Source: an uncultured Acetatifactor sp. (lineage in GTDB: Bacteria > Bacillota > Clostridia > Lachnospirales > Lachnospiraceae). Taken from it: a DNA stretch of 32,513 nt. The stretch is from assembly GCA_910585615.1 (NCBI GenBank), contig CAJUFO010000052.1, forward strand, positions 1 to 32,513, written 5' to 3'. Position numbers and translations under genes: made by a program. The notes beneath the pieces are model-generated. The model did not search any database and was not told the DNA's origin. It was given only the letters and a program-made list of their open reading frames with translations. Below are positions 29,499-32,513 of the stretch, piece after piece (position 1 is the stretch's first letter; the number at the start of each line of letters is the position of its first letter).

Positions 29499-31480
29499 AG
29501 ATGAGCTTCTATCCGAAATTAGCGGCAGGAAACATGAAAAAGAACGCAAGGACGTATGTCCCCTACATGCTCACCTGCATCATCACTGTGGCCATGTACT
29601 ATATCGTCAAATCCCTGTCCCAGAATCCGGGGGTCAAAGAGATGATAGGCGGCGGCTATCTCAGCGAGCTGATGTTCATAGGGAGCCATGTGGTGGCGCT
29701 GTTCGCCGTCATCTTCCTGTTCTATACGAACAGCTTCCTGGTGAAGCGCAGGAAAAAGGAATTCGGCGTCTTCAACATCCTGGGCATGGAGAAGCGCCAC
29801 CTGGCCTGGGTGCTGGGCTGGGAGACCGCCTATCTGGCCTTGGGGAGCCTGGTCCTGGGGCTGCTCCTGGGCATAATCATGGACAAGGCCATGTATCTCC
29901 TTGTGGGGAAAATCATAGGGGGCGGTGTGCCTTTAGGCTTTTTCGTATCCGCAAGGGTCATCGGGCAGACAGTGCAGATATTCGCGGTGATTTTCCTCCT
30001 GATCTGCATCAACGCCATCAGGCAGGTCCATGTGGCGGATCCCATCGCCCTGCTGCAGGCCGGGAACGCGGGGGAGAAAGAGCCTTCCACCAGATGGCTT
30101 CTGGCTCTGGCGGGGCTGGTCTCTGTAGGCGGCGGATATTATATCGCCATCACGGTCAGTGACCCGGTGGCGTCCCTGCTGCTGTTCTTCGTGGCAGTGG
30201 TGCTGGTCATCATCGGGACCTATCTGCTCTTCACCGCCGGGAGCATCGCCCTTCTGAAGATCCTGCGGAAAAACAGGAAATATTATTACCGGACAAGGCA
30301 TTTTGTCAGCGTGTCCGGGATGATCTACCGCATGAAGCAGAATGCCGTGGGGCTCGCCAATATCTGCGTCCTGTCCACCATGGTGCTGGTGATGGTGTCC
30401 ACCACCACCTCCCTGATGATCGGCATGGAGGATGTGGTGAGGGAGCGCTATCCGGCGGACATCATGGTCTACTTCAAGGAGGATGCGCCCCAGGGGAACC
30501 AGGCGTACATCGAGGCGATCCGGGCCCTGCAGAGGGAGCGGGGCCTGGCTGTGGAGAACGAGATGGCCTATCTGTACCTGGGACTTTCGGCCTCGCACGA
30601 ATATAAGTACGAGGAAAGCCATGAGATAGGAGTGACATCGGCGCTGGACTCCATGGATGAATTATTCTTGATTACGCTGGATGACTATAATGCTGTCATG
30701 AAGGAGCGGAAGACCCTGGAGGAAGGTGAGGTCATGGTCTATTCCAACCGGACCTCCTATGACCTGCCTGTCTTCAAGCTGCTCGGCAGGGAGTACAGGG
30801 TAGCGGAGAAGCTGGATTCCTTTGTGGGCAACGGCCAATACTCGGCCAATATGTGCAACACCATCTATATCGTGGTTCCCGACAGGGAGGCCCTTCTGGA
30901 GATTTATGACGCGCAGAGGGAGCTTCTGGGGGAGAACGCCAGGAGCATCAGACAGGTCTACGGCTTCGACATGGATGCCGATGAGGAGGAGCAGAACGCG
31001 TTCTACAACGATTTGCTGGACTGCATGGCCCAAAATGGAATCAGCGCCGTGACGGAAGCGCGGGCGGAGGCCAAGTCATCCTTCATATCCCTGTACGGCG
31101 GGCTATTCTTCATCGGCGTGTTCCTGGGAGTGCTCTTCGTCATGGCCACGGTGCTGATCATATACTACAAGCAGATTTCGGAAGGGTATGACGACAGGGA
31201 ACGGTTCTCGATCATGCAGAAGGTGGGGATGAGCCGGGATGAGGTGAAGTCCGCCATCCACTCCCAGGTGGTGACGGTGTTCTTCCTGCCGCTGATTGTG
31301 GCGGGGATCCATGTGACGGCGGCGTTCCCTCTGATCTCCAAGCTGCTGGTACTGATGCAGCTGACGAACACGAAGCTCTTCATCGCCTGTACCGGGGCGT
31401 GCTTCCTGGTGTTCGCAGTGATGTATGTCTTCGTGTATAACCTGACGGCCAGGACCTATTACAGGATCGTCAGCAGGTAG
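29495..31480 (+). CDS. BceB-like ABC permease
   Basis: The 661-residue permease has the family length and layout: FYPKLAAGNMKKNARTYVPYMLT at the N-terminus with TM1; several helices forming the first FtsX half (for example VVALFAVIFLFYTNSFLV and ETAYLALGSLVLGLLLGII); and a large extracytoplasmic domain of about 200 residues (about 310-525, MIGMEDVVRERYPADIMVYF to the segment before SSFISLYGG). The final helices include GGLFFIGVFLGVLFVMATVLI and ACFLVFAVMYVFVYNL. The external domain is the sensory part in BceB proteins. Unlike the permease at 2420 this one is complete. Confidence 0.93.
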   Translation: MKMSFYPKLAAGNMKKNARTYVPYMLTCIITVAMYYIVKSLSQNPGVKEMIGGGYLSELMFIGSHVVALFAVIFLFYTNSFLVKRRKKEFGVFNILGMEKRHLAWVLGWETAYLALGSLVLGLLLGIIMDKAMYLLVGKIIGGGVPLGFFVSARVIGQTVQIFAVIFLLICINAIRQVHVADPIALLQAGNAGEKEPSTRWLLALAGLVSVGGGYYIAITVSDPVASLLLFFVAVVLVIIGTYLLFTAGSIALLKILRKNRKYYYRTRHFVSVSGMIYRMKQNAVGLANICVLSTMVLVMVSTTTSLMIGMEDVVRERYPADIMVYFKEDAPQGNQAYIEAIRALQRERGLAVENEMAYLYLGLSASHEYKYEESHEIGVTSALDSMDELFLITLDDYNAVMKERKTLEEGEVMVYSNRTSYDLPVFKLLGREYRVAEKLDSFVGNGQYSANMCNTIYIVVPDREALLEIYDAQRELLGENARSIRQVYGFDMDADEEEQNAFYNDLLDCMAQNGISAVTEARAEAKSSFISLYGGLFFIGVFLGVLFVMATVLIIYYKQISEGYDDRERFSIMQKVGMSRDEVKSAIHSQVVTVFFLPLIVAGIHVTAAFPLISKLLVLMQLTNTKLFIACTGACFLVFAVMYVFVYNLTARTYYRIVSR

Positions 31481-31600
31481 GAGGGGAAACTGCTGCGGCT
31501 TCGGCTGTGAAGCAGAGGACATGTATGAGAAAAAGCAAGCGAAAATGTGTAAAAGAGAAAATCTGAAAGAATGGTCTAAAGATAAGGGAGGAATCAGTCT

Positions 31601-31753
31601 ATGAACCAGTTTATGAGCGAAAAGGAGAAGGAAGAGATAAAGGAGACCAGGAGAAGGAACCTGAAGAGGGCTGCGGCGCTGGCGGTGGTCATCGCGCTTG
31701 TGGCCCGGCGCATCCGGACCAGGCGGAGGAAGAGGGAGGCGGAAAGCTGCTAA
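31601..31753 (+). CDS. Small basic single-span membrane protein
   Basis: A 50-residue ORF starts at ATG 31601, 9 nt after GGGAGG: MNQFMSEKEKEEIKETRRRN, then a short hydrophobic stretch AAALAVVIALVA (about 24-35) and a very basic tail RRIRTRRRKREAESC. It lies 120 nt after the permease and may be the last gene of the Bce-like operon. The function is unknown; length and charge would fit a small accessory membrane peptide. Its stop overlaps the stop of the decayed Abi gene on the other strand. Confidence 0.5.
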   Translation: MNQFMSEKEKEEIKETRRRNLKRAAALAVVIALVARRIRTRRRKREAESC

Positions 31754-32380
31754 AGCCTGTATCTGGTAAGGGATTTCCAGCCTCCTGGAAATCCCATTGC
31801 TGTCAGTAATCTTTCCTCAGGCAACATGGGAGACTGCTTTAACAGCATGGAAATCAGGCGCGACAGCTCCTGGCGGAACGTGGAAAAATCTTTTCGGGAC
31901 AGCAGATAGCGCAGAGCGATCACCACAGCAAACAGGTCGGATTTGCCCTGGAGATACTGCGTCCCTTTCCGCGGAATGGACAGTTTGCCATGGAGACGGG
32001 TGTCTGGAATATCGATACGTCATCTGAATGAAAACAGACGTTCATTGTGGGCGCAGACATTCCTGAAATGGGTAAGCGTTTTCAGGTATTGGGCAAGCTC
32101 TTTTTCCGATACTGCGTGGAAGTGCAGACTGATTTTTGCCTTCAGGCTTGCACAGCGCCAGGATATCATTGAAGCTGGTGCCCGTAACATATTGGCGGGT
32201 TATCCTGTCATAATACAGGCTTTTGTAACCATTCATTAAGGCATAATAAGAGATATCTGTCAATATGGACTTCGCAGATTCCAAATCTGGGATAATGAGA
32301 TTTTTGTCATCAGAGAGCTTTACAAGCAGCTCCTGGTATGTAAGAAAAGGCTTGACGGGCCTGAAAGATTTTCTCGACAT
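31750..32380 (-). pseudogene. Decayed Abi_2-family (AbiD/AbiF-like) abortive-infection gene
   Basis: ATG 32380 follows AAGGAG. The N-terminus is typical: MSRKSFRPVKPFLTYQELL, then SAKSILTDISYYALMNGYK and GTSFNDILAL (to 32153). The middle of the family is missing. Near 32150 the sequence jumps, with a frame change, to KAKISLHFHAVSEKELAQYL and THFRNVCAHNERLFSFR, the conserved RNxCAHNER motif. An in-frame TGA at 32020-32022 follows, then the C-terminus resumes (DTRLHGKLSIPRKGTQYL, DLFAVVIALRYLL, ending MGFPGGWKSLTRYRL) with its stop at 31750. About 110 residues are deleted and one nonsense codon added. Abi_2 proteins are phage-defence toxins with HEPN-like features. A small structured RNA precedes the gene. 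Confidence 0.85.
31770..31795. terminator. Perfect 11-bp hairpin at convergent gene ends
   Basis: GGGATTTCCAG (31770-31780) and CTGGAAATCCC (31785-31795) pair perfectly around a 4-nt loop, just after the small plus-strand gene and within the last codons of the Abi remnant. No T-run follows, so terminator strength is uncertain. Confidence 0.4.
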
Positions 32381-32392
32381 GGCTTCTCCTTG

Positions 32393-32420
32393 AAAAAAAG
32401 GAGGGCCCGAGGTCCTCCTT
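32393..32420 (-). terminator. Rho-independent terminator of the small RNA
   Basis: On minus, AAGGAGG (32414-32420) and CCTCCTT (32398-32404) form seven pairs, extendable inward by GC pairs, followed by a run of T residues (32393-32399). It lies between the promoter and the Abi ATG, so it would attenuate or separate transcription of the protein gene. Confidence 0.75.
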
Positions 32421-32459
32421 CCGGTCGCAGACATCGCAAGTTTCTGCAACCTAATCACT
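32393..32459 (-). ncRNA. Structured small RNA upstream of the Abi gene (abiF-RNA-like)
   Basis: A transcript from the promoter at 32466-32494 would start near 32459 and end in the terminator T-run at 32393-32399, about 67 nt long and closing 13 nt before the Abi start codon. Its 5' part folds into a nine-pair stem (32443-32451 with 32423-32431, one G-U) with an 11-nt loop, followed directly by the terminator hairpin. A short structured RNA with its own terminator immediately before an abi gene is the layout of the published abiF RNA motif. Assignment to that family is by layout only, not by covariance-model match. Confidence 0.55.
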
Positions 32460-32465
32460 GTTGTC

Positions 32466-32506
32466 AGCATAACATATAATATCTGTAATTTCAATATGAA
32501 ATTACA
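32466..32506 (-). promoter_or_regulatory. Promoter of the small RNA/Abi unit with a perfect palindrome
   Basis: On minus, TTGAAA (32489-32494) and TATGCT (32466-32471) are spaced 17 bp. The -35 lies inside a perfect 10-3-10 inverted repeat, TGTAATTTCA (32484-32493) with TGAAATTACA (32497-32506). Such a dyad over a -35 is a likely repressor operator. Confidence 0.6.
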
Positions 32507-32513
32507 AAAAGTC

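Noticed and set aside
32380..32513. ToxIN-type (type III) antitoxin array
   Set aside because: There are no tandem repeats of 30-40 nt before the terminator and the protein remnant is Abi_2, not ToxN; the abiF-RNA layout fits better.
1..32513. CRISPR arrays, tRNA and rRNA genes
   Set aside because: No regularly spaced identical repeats and no cloverleaf or rRNA-like segments were seen in the window.

Overview
The window looks like accessory chromosome of a spore-forming, moderately GC-rich Firmicute, most likely gut Lachnospiraceae. Grounds are an intact SpoIIID, a DarA-type cyclic-di-AMP receptor, AGGAGG ribosome binding sites, several copies of an AAA-ATPase/PD-(D/E)XK gene family, Rpn-type nuclease genes and two antimicrobial-peptide-resistance-type (Bce-like) modules. 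Taxonomy is inferred from gene content, not from a marker gene.

Left third (1-7.4 kb): the window opens inside the last 21 codons of an AAA-ATPase/PD-(D/E)XK protein. Next comes a frameshifted, truncated copy of an XRE-type regulator. It is cut near 925 by a visibly less GC-rich island (about 0.93-7.34 kb). The island carries a BlaI/MecI-type repressor, a divergent ABC ATPase and FtsX permease that has lost its last membrane domain, a 3' fragment of a secreted-type protein, and an OmpR-type response regulator with its kinase. At its right edge sits an orphan minus-strand promoter of MerR type.

Middle (7.4-15.8 kb): an intact XRE regulator with a papain-like C39-type module; a graveyard of fragments (possible transposase tail, AAA-ATPase fragment); an intact AAA-ATPase/PD-(D/E)XK gene; small ORFs; spoIIID behind a near-consensus sigma-E promoter; and a divergent LysR regulator/MATE exporter pair. 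Two copies of a 63-nt palindromic repeat flank this area.

Right-centre (15.8-21.7 kb), all on minus: a LytTR response regulator, a membrane-less GHKL kinase, DarA, and a heterodimeric ABC exporter operon. The exporter promoter is preceded by two 11-nt direct repeats 21 nt apart, as expected for a LytTR site.

Right (21.7-32.5 kb): an Rpn-type nuclease gene and its decayed duplicate flank a 963-residue MerR-family protein. That protein joins MerR, GyrI-like, lectin-like and C39-like parts and is read from a textbook MerR promoter with a 19-bp spacer. A Bce-type response regulator/kinase and ABC ATPase/permease module follows. The window ends with a decayed Abi_2-family gene whose upstream small structured RNA, with its own promoter and terminator, still looks intact and resembles the abiF RNA arrangement.

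Two points stand out. First, two regulators from unrelated DNA-binding families (XRE and MerR) share a C39-like plus helical C-terminal module that seems to lack the catalytic histidine, which suggests a sensory rather than proteolytic role. Second, the Abi-associated RNA outlives its broken protein gene. No search or folding program was run; homology calls rest on motifs, internal alignment within the window and remembered family features.
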